A stretch of 64,000 bases of DNA from JBNAVJ01 sp049700455 (GTDB taxonomy: Bacteria > Bacteroidota > Ignavibacteria > Tepidaquicellales > Tepidaquicellaceae), in the NCBI GenBank assembly GCA_049700455.1, contig JBNAVJ010000002.1:124001-188000 (forward strand). The letters run 5' to 3'. The translations under genes and the position numbers were made by a program. Below, piece after piece: positions 1 through 7,305 of the stretch (position 1 is its first letter; each line of letters opens with the position of its first letter). The notes under the pieces were generated by a model. It had not been told where the DNA came from and searched no databases. It saw only the letters and a program-made list of their open reading frames with translations.

Positions 1-1225
1 ATGCATACACCTCTGCAGGTGTCAGTGCTCTTCTCCACAACCTGAATTCATCCATCTTTCCTATAAAACTTGCTGAAGCACTATATCCTCCAACCTTAAA
101 ACCGCTTCCCGTAGGTAAGTTAAGTGGGGTCTGTGCCACACTTCTAACAAGTACACCATTCTTGTATGCATAGATAATAGCAGCAGCACTATCATAAACA
201 AACGTTACTACCGTAGGGTTCGGACCTGTACCTGGAACTCTTACATCATTGATTCCAGTCCCTCGTAAAAGAATGCTATCCGGATAAGCAACACCATTGT
301 GGAAACATCTGAAGCTGTTTGCTCCAGCATCTCCAAAGAGGTAATAAGCACTACCACTATTTGTAGTTGGGATGGTAACCCACATACTAATTGTCCAGCT
401 TGAGGTCCCGAGATTGAAGTTCCATCCCGTATTTACTCCTGCACTTGCGGCTCCAGTTCCAGTTATACAGCTATCAAACTGACCACCTGGAGTTAACGTT
501 AAACCAGTTATTGAAGCAGGATTTGTCCCAACACCTGGATTTGCACAGTTAGGAGTAGAAATAACTGATGGGTTATTTTCAAATTTGTAGTACAGATAAT
601 CTGGAGCAGGTACAGGTATTACATCAACTCCAAAATTAACAATAGAACCATCACCTCCAGAATAAGGCGTAAATGGACAGCCCCCAACTGACCAGACCCT
701 TCTAATATTTGCAAGCACATTTTGTCTTACGTATATACCACTACCAGAACCTGCAGCACATTGACCTATCATCACCACGAGGCTTTTTGAGGGATCGTAG
801 ATGTAGGGTTTATCCAGTGTTATACTCATCCATCCATTAGTGGGACCCGTCAGCGTTACGGAAGATTTGTAGTAAACCGTGTCCATATTTGCAGGGGGAT
901 AGAATGTACCGGTAGTTAAGGTAACAATCGTATCCTGTTTCATCAAAATCACCAAATCTGTGTAGGTTCTCGTTCCACCAGTAGTGATAAATAACCAGAC
1001 TTTAGTAATCATATTACCTGGTGGAAGCGGTGCTGGTTGATTAAAATCACCTGCAAGAAATAACCATTGAACAGCCTTACCGGCAGACTGTCCTAATGGA
1101 AAGGTGTTGCTACTTGTCCCCACATTATTGTAGTTATAATACTGGGGAGTCTGTGCATAACTAAACGACAACAGCACAAAAACAAGAATAAAAACACTTA
1201 GAATAGCGTGTAAACAGTTTTTCAT
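1..1225 (-). CDS. Secreted LamG-domain protein (partial, C-terminus off the window)
   Basis: Open frame from an ATG at 1225 to the left edge, about 408 codons with no stop. An AAGGAG ribosome site lies 8 bases before the ATG. The N-terminus (MKNCLHAIL...) is a clear signal peptide ending near SYAQ. A proprotein/beta-sandwich-like region follows. The second half, up to the edge, is a concanavalin-like LamG domain; it ends with the family's signature MDEFRLWRRALTPAEV. Such domains bind glycans or ligands at the cell surface. In Bacteroidota these proteins often end in a type IX secretion sorting domain, which would lie outside this window. The exact function is unknown. Confidence 0.8.
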   Translation of the reverse strand, partial: MKNCLHAILSVFILVFVLLSFSYAQTPQYYNYNNVGTSSNTFPLGQSAGKAVQWLFLAGDFNQPAPLPPGNMITKVWLFITTGGTRTYTDLVILMKQDTIVTLTTGTFYPPANMDTVYYKSSVTLTGPTNGWMSITLDKPYIYDPSKSLVVMIGQCAAGSGSGIYVRQNVLANIRRVWSVGGCPFTPYSGGDGSIVNFGVDVIPVPAPDYLYYKFENNPSVISTPNCANPGVGTNPASITGLTLTPGGQFDSCITGTGAASAGVNTGWNFNLGTSSWTISMWVTIPTTNSGSAYYLFGDAGANSFRCFHNGVAYPDSILLRGTGINDVRVPGTGPNPTVVTFVYDSAAAIIYAYKNGVLVRSVAQTPLNLPTGSGFKVGGYSASASFIGKMDEFRLWRRALTPAEVYA

Positions 1226-1385
1226 TTTGTGTCTCCTTATTTTAGTTTGTTATGAAATATGGTTAAAAAACACCTTTTATTTAAATGATTCACTCCTAAC
1301 ACACTTCCTTTAGCCTCTATTTTCCATATCTTATTTTCTATGTGATATACTACTATATCCAATTTTCAAGAAAGTTTTTATTTTT

Positions 1386-2114
1386 TTAAAAAAAGTCAAG
1401 TCTAAATTTCAACCCTTCTAAAAATACCAGTAAGAAAAACAAAGTAACCAGTATTTCTCCTCCAATAAAGAGCCCCCATCTGAATTTTTGGGGAATGTAT
1501 AAAGCAATAAGTTCCTGAAAGCTTTTATCGGAAGTTAAAGTTAAAAGCTTTGGTAAATAACCATTGCTTATAATCAAACTACCAAAATCCCAGACAAATG
1601 AAATAAATACTATCAAATTGCCTGACCAGAAAATAAGCCACTGCCATTTTTTAATCTTTAGCTCTTCAGCATTTTCAAATCCAATTATTAAAAACGAAAA
1701 TGTTACAAAAATTACTGAACAAATCACCGGCGCTAAAACAGGAGCTATCCAGGTAATAGGAATAAGGAACAATATATCAAATGTAAAAAATGAATCTGGC
1801 CAACCAATAAGATGTTTCAGAGCTATGTAATAAAATATATCCCAGATTCCAAAACAGTAAAAAAAATAAAAAAACCTTTGAAATTTGTTTTTGCCAGCAA
1901 TAATTGCTATTGCTATCAACATAATAATTGTTGCCATTTCCCTTAACCACTCAAACCCGATTATCCGTTGCATTCCGGGTGTAATCGGAAACTGAAAACC
2001 TTGTGGATAATACAATTCCCTCAAATAGATAACAACAATAGCCTCCAGATACCCCATCGCAATGGAAAATATAGCACACCATAATAAGCTACTATGTTTT
2101 TTCACTGCTTGCAT
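1386..2114 (-). CDS. Multi-pass membrane protein, unknown function
   Basis: 242 residues from an ATG at 2114, with about six hydrophobic segments. Short polar loops contain conspicuous aromatic residues (RELYYPQGF, WDIFYYIALKH). I recognise no named family. It resembles conserved hypothetical integral membrane proteins with an early glutamate in the first helix (GYLEAIVVIYL). It is transcribed away from the cupin_5 gene across a 68-95 base divergent gap. The downstream LamG gene on the same strand begins after 160 bases, so co-transcription is uncertain. Confidence 0.75.
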   Translation of the reverse strand: MQAVKKHSSLLWCAIFSIAMGYLEAIVVIYLRELYYPQGFQFPITPGMQRIIGFEWLREMATIIMLIAIAIIAGKNKFQRFFYFFYCFGIWDIFYYIALKHLIGWPDSFFTFDILFLIPITWIAPVLAPVICSVIFVTFSFLIIGFENAEELKIKKWQWLIFWSGNLIVFISFVWDFGSLIISNGYLPKLLTLTSDKSFQELIALYIPQKFRWGLFIGGEILVTLFFLLVFLEGLKFRLDFF

Positions 2115-2209
2115 TTTTTACCCTTTAACTTTCCTGATGTTCTTGTTGATATTAATTTAAAGAAAAAAACGATTATTTTATATTGATAAAAAGTTCAAAT
2201 GAGTTCATT

Positions 2210-2707
2210 ATGAAAAGCGTACATTTAATCATTAAAAAACTGGGTTTAATTAAACATATTGAAGGGGGGTATTTCTTTGAAACTTTCCGTTCTGAACTGC
2301 TCCTCAACGTTGACCTTACCAGAACAAAAAAATCGAGAAACTGCGTGGCTTCAATTTATTTTTTCCTCCGTAAAAAGGATTTCTCAGCATTTCACAAACT
2401 TTCCTGTGATGAACTCTGGAACTATCATTCGGGCAGTCCTGTTTTAATTATTACAATTGACAACAGAGGAAAACTTTTGCAACACAAACTTGGAAAAAAC
2501 ATTAAACGCAACGAGAAGCCACAGGTTCTGGTAAAATCTGGTCTTTGGTTTGCTGCCGTACCTGTCAATAGGAACTATTACTCCTTAGTCAGTTGCATAA
2601 CTGTCCCAGCTTTTGACTACGAAGATTTTCACCTTGCGAAACGTTCTGAATTAATACAAAGATTTCCACAACACAAAGATGTTATTCAGAAATTTACAAG
2701 AGAGTAA
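2210..2707 (+). CDS. Cupin_5 (DUF985) family protein
   Basis: 165 residues from the ATG at 2210; a TTG at 2183 would add nine residues not typical of the family. The family pattern is intact: LGLIKHIEGGYFFETFRS at the start, SIYFFL, then FHKLSCDELWNYHSG with the His and Glu that contribute to the cupin metal site, a Trp-Phe in LWFAAVP, and FDYEDFHLAKRSEL near the end. Cupin_5 proteins are small beta-barrels of uncertain, possibly epimerase or isomerase-like, activity. It overlaps the next gene by 29 bases, so the two are probably translated together. Confidence 0.85.
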   Translation: MKSVHLIIKKLGLIKHIEGGYFFETFRSELLLNVDLTRTKKSRNCVASIYFFLRKKDFSAFHKLSCDELWNYHSGSPVLIITIDNRGKLLQHKLGKNIKRNEKPQVLVKSGLWFAAVPVNRNYYSLVSCITVPAFDYEDFHLAKRSELIQRFPQHKDVIQKFTRE

Positions 2708-3104
2708 GTTAATACCCCTTCCCAATTGTACAGTTGTTTTCGATAGTAACTGTTTGTTGTGTAATGCGTTAGTTCAATTTCTCGCTAAACATGACAGGAA
2801 AAAACTTCTCTGGTTTGTAAGCAACACTTCAGAACGCATCAAAGCAGTATGCGACACTTCCTTAACTTCTCACTCGCTTCTCTTTTATAAGAGTGGAGTC
2901 TTTTATCGGGAATCAACAGCAATTCTGAAAATCTTATCTTTAATAGAATTTCCGTACCCTGTATTGTATGCTTTAATTATTATCCCACCATTATTGAGAG
3001 ATGGTATATATAAAATAGTTTCAAGAGTAAGACACAAAATCAAATGGCAGTCTTCTCCAGTCTGTGAGTTTTCTACTCAACTGAAATCAAGAATCCTCGA
3101 CTAA
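2679..3104 (+). CDS. DCC-family thiol-disulfide oxidoreductase-like protein (DUF393)
   Basis: 141 residues. The family hallmark is near residue 20: VVFDSNCLLCNALVQFLAKHD, that is, D-x-x-C-x-x-C at the end of the first beta strand of a thioredoxin-like fold. A later segment (LLFYKSGVFYRESTAILKIL) matches the usual DCC region where substrate specificity is described by the user genome. DCC proteins are predicted thiol-disulfide oxidoreductases, mostly uncharacterised. The start overlaps the cupin_5 gene by 29 bases; no later ATG or GTG precedes the motif. The C-terminal part has a hydrophobic stretch (YPVLYALIIIPPLL). Confidence 0.8.
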   Translation: MLFRNLQESKLIPLPNCTVVFDSNCLLCNALVQFLAKHDRKKLLWFVSNTSERIKAVCDTSLTSHSLLFYKSGVFYRESTAILKILSLIEFPYPVLYALIIIPPLLRDGIYKIVSRVRHKIKWQSSPVCEFSTQLKSRILD

Positions 3105-3110
3105 AATATA

Positions 3111-3132
3111 TTTATCGTAAAATTACGATAAA
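3111..3132. repeat. Perfect 10-base inverted repeat, candidate operator
   Basis: TTTATCGTAA, two bases (AA), then its exact reverse complement TTACGATAAA. It lies seven bases upstream of a TTGACA hexamer that precedes the radical SAM gene. The arms are AT-rich and the spacer is too short for a terminator hairpin, so a dimeric regulator site is the better reading. It also follows the stop of the DCC gene by six bases. Confidence 0.5.
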
Positions 3133-3138
3133 ATTACA

Positions 3139-3167
3139 TTGACATTGGATAATACAATCTCTAAATT
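3139..3167 (+). promoter_or_regulatory. Putative sigma-70-type promoter of the radical SAM gene
   Basis: TTGACA at 3139-3144, a 17-base spacer, then TAAATT at 3162-3167. The -35 is a full match and the -10 matches at four of six positions. The ATG at 3188 follows 20 bases later. Bacteroidota promoters often differ from this consensus, so this is a sequence match only. Confidence 0.4.
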
Positions 3168-3187
3168 TATTCATAAAAAAGACGGTT

Positions 3188-4396
3188 ATGATACACTTAA
3201 ATCATCTGAATTATTACAGACTCCCGTGGAATCTAACTGATAATGCCATCTCGTGGCTTGAACCCACCTACAAGTGTAATCTTGCTTGTGTTGGCTGTTA
3301 TAGACAAAATGTAGCACAGCACAAATCCCTTGAACAAATAAAATTAGAAATTGAAACTTTTAAGCGTCTACGCAATACTGACGTTATTTCCATTGCTGGT
3401 GGAGATCCGCTCCTGCACCCACAAATCGTTGATATTGTCAGGTATATATCAGACAACAAAATTAAACCAATTGTTAACACGAATGGACTTGCTCTTGATA
3501 AAAACCTGCTTAAAGAACTCAAGGATGCAGGTGTAGTAGGTTTTACCTTTCACGTAGATAGCAAACAAAATCGACCTGGGTGGAAGACAGCAAATGAAAT
3601 AGAACTTAACGAACTTAGGTATCAATATGCCCGGATGCTTGCTGATGAAGGTAATATTTCCTGTTCATTCAATTCAACAGTTTATGAAGACACTATGCAA
3701 TACATTCCTGAAATGCTAAAATGGGCTGAACGGAATATTGACATTGTTCAAGTAATGGTTTTTATTATCTACCGCGCCGTAGAAAACGATGATATGGATT
3801 ATTATGCAGGTTTACAAAAAATCAATGTTAGCGAACTTGTTTATAATGAAAAGGATACTCAAAGAATTGATATTAAGGCTGAGGAGATTTATGAAATTAT
3901 AAAATTTACATATCAAGATTTTGATTGTTGTGCCTATCTTAATGGCTCTGAAAAACCTGATTCTTTTAAATGGTTCCTTGGTGGTAGGCTGGGGACAAAA
4001 GGGAAAATATATGGTTATCTTGGTTCTAAAACAATGGAGATTATTCAGGTTCTACACCATATGTTTTTTAATACTTATCTTGGTTATTCTCGCCCAAAGT
4101 ATCACAAGGTGCGGTTATCACTGCTACCTCTTACACCTTTTGACAAAAAACTTAGACGGGCATTTAAGAATTATCTTCGAAATCCTTTCAGAATATTTAA
4201 GCCTCTCTACTATCAATCTGTAATGATTATTCAGCCAATAGATATACTTGAAGACGGCAGACAAAGTATGTGTGATGGGTGTCCTGACATTACAGTCTGG
4301 AACGGGCAACTCGTTTGGTCCTGTCGACTTGAAGAACAATTAAAATATGGTATAAATCTACGAAGTTTACCAAAAAACCTTCATTCAGACAACTGA
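3188..4396 (+). CDS. Radical SAM protein, unknown function, with C-terminal cysteine motif
   Basis: 402 residues. The radical SAM cluster motif is C30-NLA-C34-VG-C37 (CxxxCxxC), followed by the AdoMet-binding GGDP motif (AGGDPLLHP, about residue 72) and a TNG strand near residue 98. The core barrel is followed by a basic, hydrophobic middle region. The C-terminus has a separate three-cysteine group, C362-DG-C365 and C379 (SMCDGCPDI...SCRLEEQLKYG), which could hold an auxiliary iron-sulfur cluster. Substrate unknown. It has its own candidate promoter, and a hairpin separates it from metG. It sits beside cupin_5 and DCC genes, which suggests but does not prove a shared pathway. Confidence 0.85.
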   Translation: MIHLNHLNYYRLPWNLTDNAISWLEPTYKCNLACVGCYRQNVAQHKSLEQIKLEIETFKRLRNTDVISIAGGDPLLHPQIVDIVRYISDNKIKPIVNTNGLALDKNLLKELKDAGVVGFTFHVDSKQNRPGWKTANEIELNELRYQYARMLADEGNISCSFNSTVYEDTMQYIPEMLKWAERNIDIVQVMVFIIYRAVENDDMDYYAGLQKINVSELVYNEKDTQRIDIKAEEIYEIIKFTYQDFDCCAYLNGSEKPDSFKWFLGGRLGTKGKIYGYLGSKTMEIIQVLHHMFFNTYLGYSRPKYHKVRLSLLPLTPFDKKLRRAFKNYLRNPFRIFKPLYYQSVMIIQPIDILEDGRQSMCDGCPDITVWNGQLVWSCRLEEQLKYGINLRSLPKNLHSDN

Positions 4397-4421
4397 AACT
4401 GACTGCTGCTATTTTTCTATT

Positions 4422-4446
4422 TATACTCAAAGGGCATTTGAGTATA
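4422..4446 (+). terminator. Hairpin after the radical SAM gene, candidate terminator
   Basis: TATACTCAAA, loop GGGCA, then the exact complement TTTGAGTATA. It is followed by the T-rich TTTATTGTTT. The stem is perfect but mostly A-T, so termination would be weak. It ends 20 bases before the metG start and could instead act on metG translation. Confidence 0.5.
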
Positions 4447-4466
4447 TTTATTGTTTATAAAACACT

Positions 4467-6446
4467 ATGAAAACAAGATACTTAGTTACTGCTGCGTTAC
4501 CTTATGCAAACGGTTATATCCATTTAGGACATATTGCGGGAGCATACCTGCCAGCTGATATTTACGTCCGTTTCAAAAAGTTGAAGCAGGAAGATGTTAT
4601 TTTTATCTGTGGGAGTGATGAACATGGTACTGCTATAGAAATTTCAGCAATGAAGGAAAACACCACCCCAAAAAACATCATTGATAAATTTCATTTTGCA
4701 AACAAGAAGGCATTTGAAGATCTTGCAATAGAATTTGATATATATTCAAGAACATCCAATCAAATTCATCATAAAACCGCTCAAGAATTTTTTTTAAGAC
4801 TTTATAATAAAAACCTGCTGCTACAGAAAGCTGAAAAACAACTCTATTCAGAAAGAGACAAACGTTTCCTTGCAGACCGATTTGTAGAAGGGATATGTCC
4901 GGTGTGTGGTTATGAAGAAGCCCGGGGGGATCAATGTGAAAATTGCGGTAGTAATCTTTCTCCTCTTGAATTAATTAATCCTCGATCTAAAATTTCTGGA
5001 GATACTCCTGTTGTTAAAGAATCGGTCCATTTTTACTTTCCTTTGTCACAGTTTCAAAAACAGCTTGAAGAGTGGATCGCTACCAAAACAAATTGGAAGT
5101 CTAACGTTCGAAACTATTGCGAGGGCTGGTTTAAAACAGGACTTAAAGATCGTGCTATAACACGCGACCTGGAATGGGGTGTGAAAGTACCGCTCGATGG
5201 CTATGAAGGAAAAGTGATCTATGTCTGGTTTGAAGCTCCAATTGGTTATATCTCTGCTACAAAAGAACTCTTTATTCAACGCAATAATCCGGATGCATGG
5301 AAAGATTATTGGTGTTCTGAAAATACCAAATTGATTCATTTTATAGGAAAAGACAACATCATTTTTCATGCTCTGGTGTTCCCGGCAATGCTTATGGCAC
5401 ACGGGGAATATATACTTCCAGATAATGTTCCAGCTAATGAATTTCTCAATCTCGAAGGTGGAAAATTATCAAAGAGTAAAGGGCACGGAATTCTCGTAAA
5501 AGATATTGTAAAAACTTTCAATGCTGATGTTGTCAGATATACAATAGCTTCTAACTTGCCAGAAAATAAAGATAGCGATATTGCCTGGGAAGACTTTATT
5601 AATAAAAACAATAATGAACTTGCAGCTATACTTGGAAACTTCATTAATAGAACAGTTGTTTTTGCTAAAAGTAAATTTGATAATAGAATCCCGCTTCGTA
5701 CCTCAGATGAATTTCAATCGGTTTTGGATGAAATAAACTCCACCAGTTCCAGAGTTGCTGATAATTATGAAAACTTCCGTTTCAAAGATGCTATTAATGA
5801 AACAATGAATGCTGCCAGACTTGCCAATAAGTTTTTCAATGATACCGAGCCCTGGAAACTTATCAAAGAGGATAAGAACAAATGTAGTAATGTGATTAAT
5901 ACCTGTCTTGAAATTTGTTATTCACTTGCTATTATGATATCTCCTGTTCTTCCATTAACTGCTGATAAAATTATTAAAATACTAAAAGCTGATAAATCAA
6001 ATTTTAAATGGAGCAATATTGGTAATTACTCTTTAAAAGCGGGTTCCGAACTTGGCGAAAATGAAATACTCTTTCCCAAAATTGAAGCTTCAGGTTCGAT
6101 TGAAGAAGTTTCAAAAAACGTGGATTCTGTTACAATAGATGACTTTAAGAAGCTCCAGCTCAAAGTTGCGAGCATTATTGAATGCGAGAAAATCCCTAAA
6201 AGTAAAAAATTACTCAGACTCAAAATCAAAGTTGGTAATTCAACAAAACAAATTGTTGCGGGCATAGCTGAATTTTACGAACCGGACAAATTACTTGGGA
6301 AAAAAATTGTTGTGGTTGATAACCTTCAAAAGACAAAATTGATGGGATACGAATCGGAAGGTATGCTGCTTGCTGCTAAAATCAACGGTAAACTTTCAAT
6401 AATAACCGTAGATCAGGATATTGAAGATGGGGCTGAAGTAAGTTAG
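4467..6446 (+). CDS. metG: Methionyl-tRNA synthetase
   Basis: 659 residues; charges tRNA-Met in the cytoplasm. The class I HIGH motif is HLGH in YANGYIHLGHIAG. A four-cysteine zinc knuckle lies near residues 145-160 (CPVCGYEE...CENCG). The KMSKS loop reads LSKSKG. The C-terminal 110 residues form an EMAPII/Trbp111-type tRNA-binding domain (IDDFKKLQLKVASIIECEKI), usual in the long dimeric form of the enzyme. Start ATG at 4467. folP follows after only four bases, so metG, folP, copA and the next lipoprotein gene look like one transcript. Confidence 0.97.
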   Translation: MKTRYLVTAALPYANGYIHLGHIAGAYLPADIYVRFKKLKQEDVIFICGSDEHGTAIEISAMKENTTPKNIIDKFHFANKKAFEDLAIEFDIYSRTSNQIHHKTAQEFFLRLYNKNLLLQKAEKQLYSERDKRFLADRFVEGICPVCGYEEARGDQCENCGSNLSPLELINPRSKISGDTPVVKESVHFYFPLSQFQKQLEEWIATKTNWKSNVRNYCEGWFKTGLKDRAITRDLEWGVKVPLDGYEGKVIYVWFEAPIGYISATKELFIQRNNPDAWKDYWCSENTKLIHFIGKDNIIFHALVFPAMLMAHGEYILPDNVPANEFLNLEGGKLSKSKGHGILVKDIVKTFNADVVRYTIASNLPENKDSDIAWEDFINKNNNELAAILGNFINRTVVFAKSKFDNRIPLRTSDEFQSVLDEINSTSSRVADNYENFRFKDAINETMNAARLANKFFNDTEPWKLIKEDKNKCSNVINTCLEICYSLAIMISPVLPLTADKIIKILKADKSNFKWSNIGNYSLKAGSELGENEILFPKIEASGSIEEVSKNVDSVTIDDFKKLQLKVASIIECEKIPKSKKLLRLKIKVGNSTKQIVAGIAEFYEPDKLLGKKIVVVDNLQKTKLMGYESEGMLLAAKINGKLSIITVDQDIEDGAEVS

Positions 6447-6450
6447 CACT

Positions 6451-7305
6451 ATGATTTACGATTTTGGCAAAATCAAATATGACTTTTCTGCAAGAAGCTA
6501 TATAATGGGGATTCTCAATATTACGCCTGATTCTTTTTCAGATGGAGGCAAGTTTTTTGATACCTCTGTAAAACTTAATGAGGTATTAAGAGTCGCAAAA
6601 GAAATGGAAAGAGATGGGGCAGACTTTATTGATGTTGGTGGTGAATCAACCAGACCTGGGGCTGAACCTGTTCCGCTCAATGAAGAATTAAGTCGAGTAG
6701 TGCCTGTCATAGAAATATTGTCCAAACAACTCAGTATTCCCATTTCCATAGACACATACAAAAGCAAGGTTGCTGAAGAAGCCCTGAAAGCCGGTGCAGT
6801 TATTGTTAATGACATTAGTGGATTTAATTTTGATTCAAAAATGCCGGAAGTTGTTAGTCGTTACAATGCCTCCTGTATTCTGATGCACATTCAAGGACAA
6901 CCAAAAAATATGCAGGTTAATCCTGTATACAATAATGTCATTACTGAAATTTATGAATATCTATCAAACTCAATTAACATTGCCAGAAATTATGACATAA
7001 ATCAGATTATAATTGATGTCGGATTTGGGTTTGGAAAAACCCTGGAACATAACATTGAATTGCTTACACATCTGAATGAATTTAAAAAATTAGGTTATCC
7101 ACTTCTGGCTGGTTTATCAAATAAAAGTTTCATTGATAAAATTTATCCAACTCCTATTAGTGAACGATTGTCTCCTACAATTGCAGCAAACATTATTGCT
7201 TTAATTAACGGAGTGAACATTATTCGTGTCCATAATGTTTTAGAAAATAAGAAGGCTCTCAGAATTTTCGACAGAGTCTACAAAAGTTATATTTACCAGG
7301 TATGA
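6451..7305 (+). CDS. folP: Dihydropteroate synthase
   Basis: 284 residues; joins 7,8-dihydropterin pyrophosphate to p-aminobenzoate in folate synthesis. The first family motif is MGILNITPDSFSDGG (about residue 18) and the second is GGESTRPGAEPV. NDISGFN, GFGFGKTLEHN and GLSNKSFI follow in the order expected for a TIM barrel. The last four bases overlap the copA start (ATGA). Its place between metG and a copper pump has no obvious functional logic. Confidence 0.95.
   Translation: MIYDFGKIKYDFSARSYIMGILNITPDSFSDGGKFFDTSVKLNEVLRVAKEMERDGADFIDVGGESTRPGAEPVPLNEELSRVVPVIEILSKQLSIPISIDTYKSKVAEEALKAGAVIVNDISGFNFDSKMPEVVSRYNASCILMHIQGQPKNMQVNPVYNNVITEIYEYLSNSINIARNYDINQIIIDVGFGFGKTLEHNIELLTHLNEFKKLGYPLLAGLSNKSFIDKIYPTPISERLSPTIAANIIALINGVNIIRVHNVLENKKALRIFDRVYKSYIYQV

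Noticed and set aside
1226..1385. Search for tRNA, small RNA, riboswitch or T-box in the gaps, including those before metG and proS
   Set aside because: No cloverleaf, T-box or riboswitch core could be recognised; the gaps are short and A/T-rich.
2183..2209. Extension of the cupin_5 protein to a TTG
   Set aside because: The ATG at 2210 gives the usual family length; the extra nine residues look like untranslated leader.
5046..5402. Minus-strand frames within metG and similar long frames inside atpA, murA and accA
   Set aside because: They lie fully within well-supported conserved genes and show no family features.
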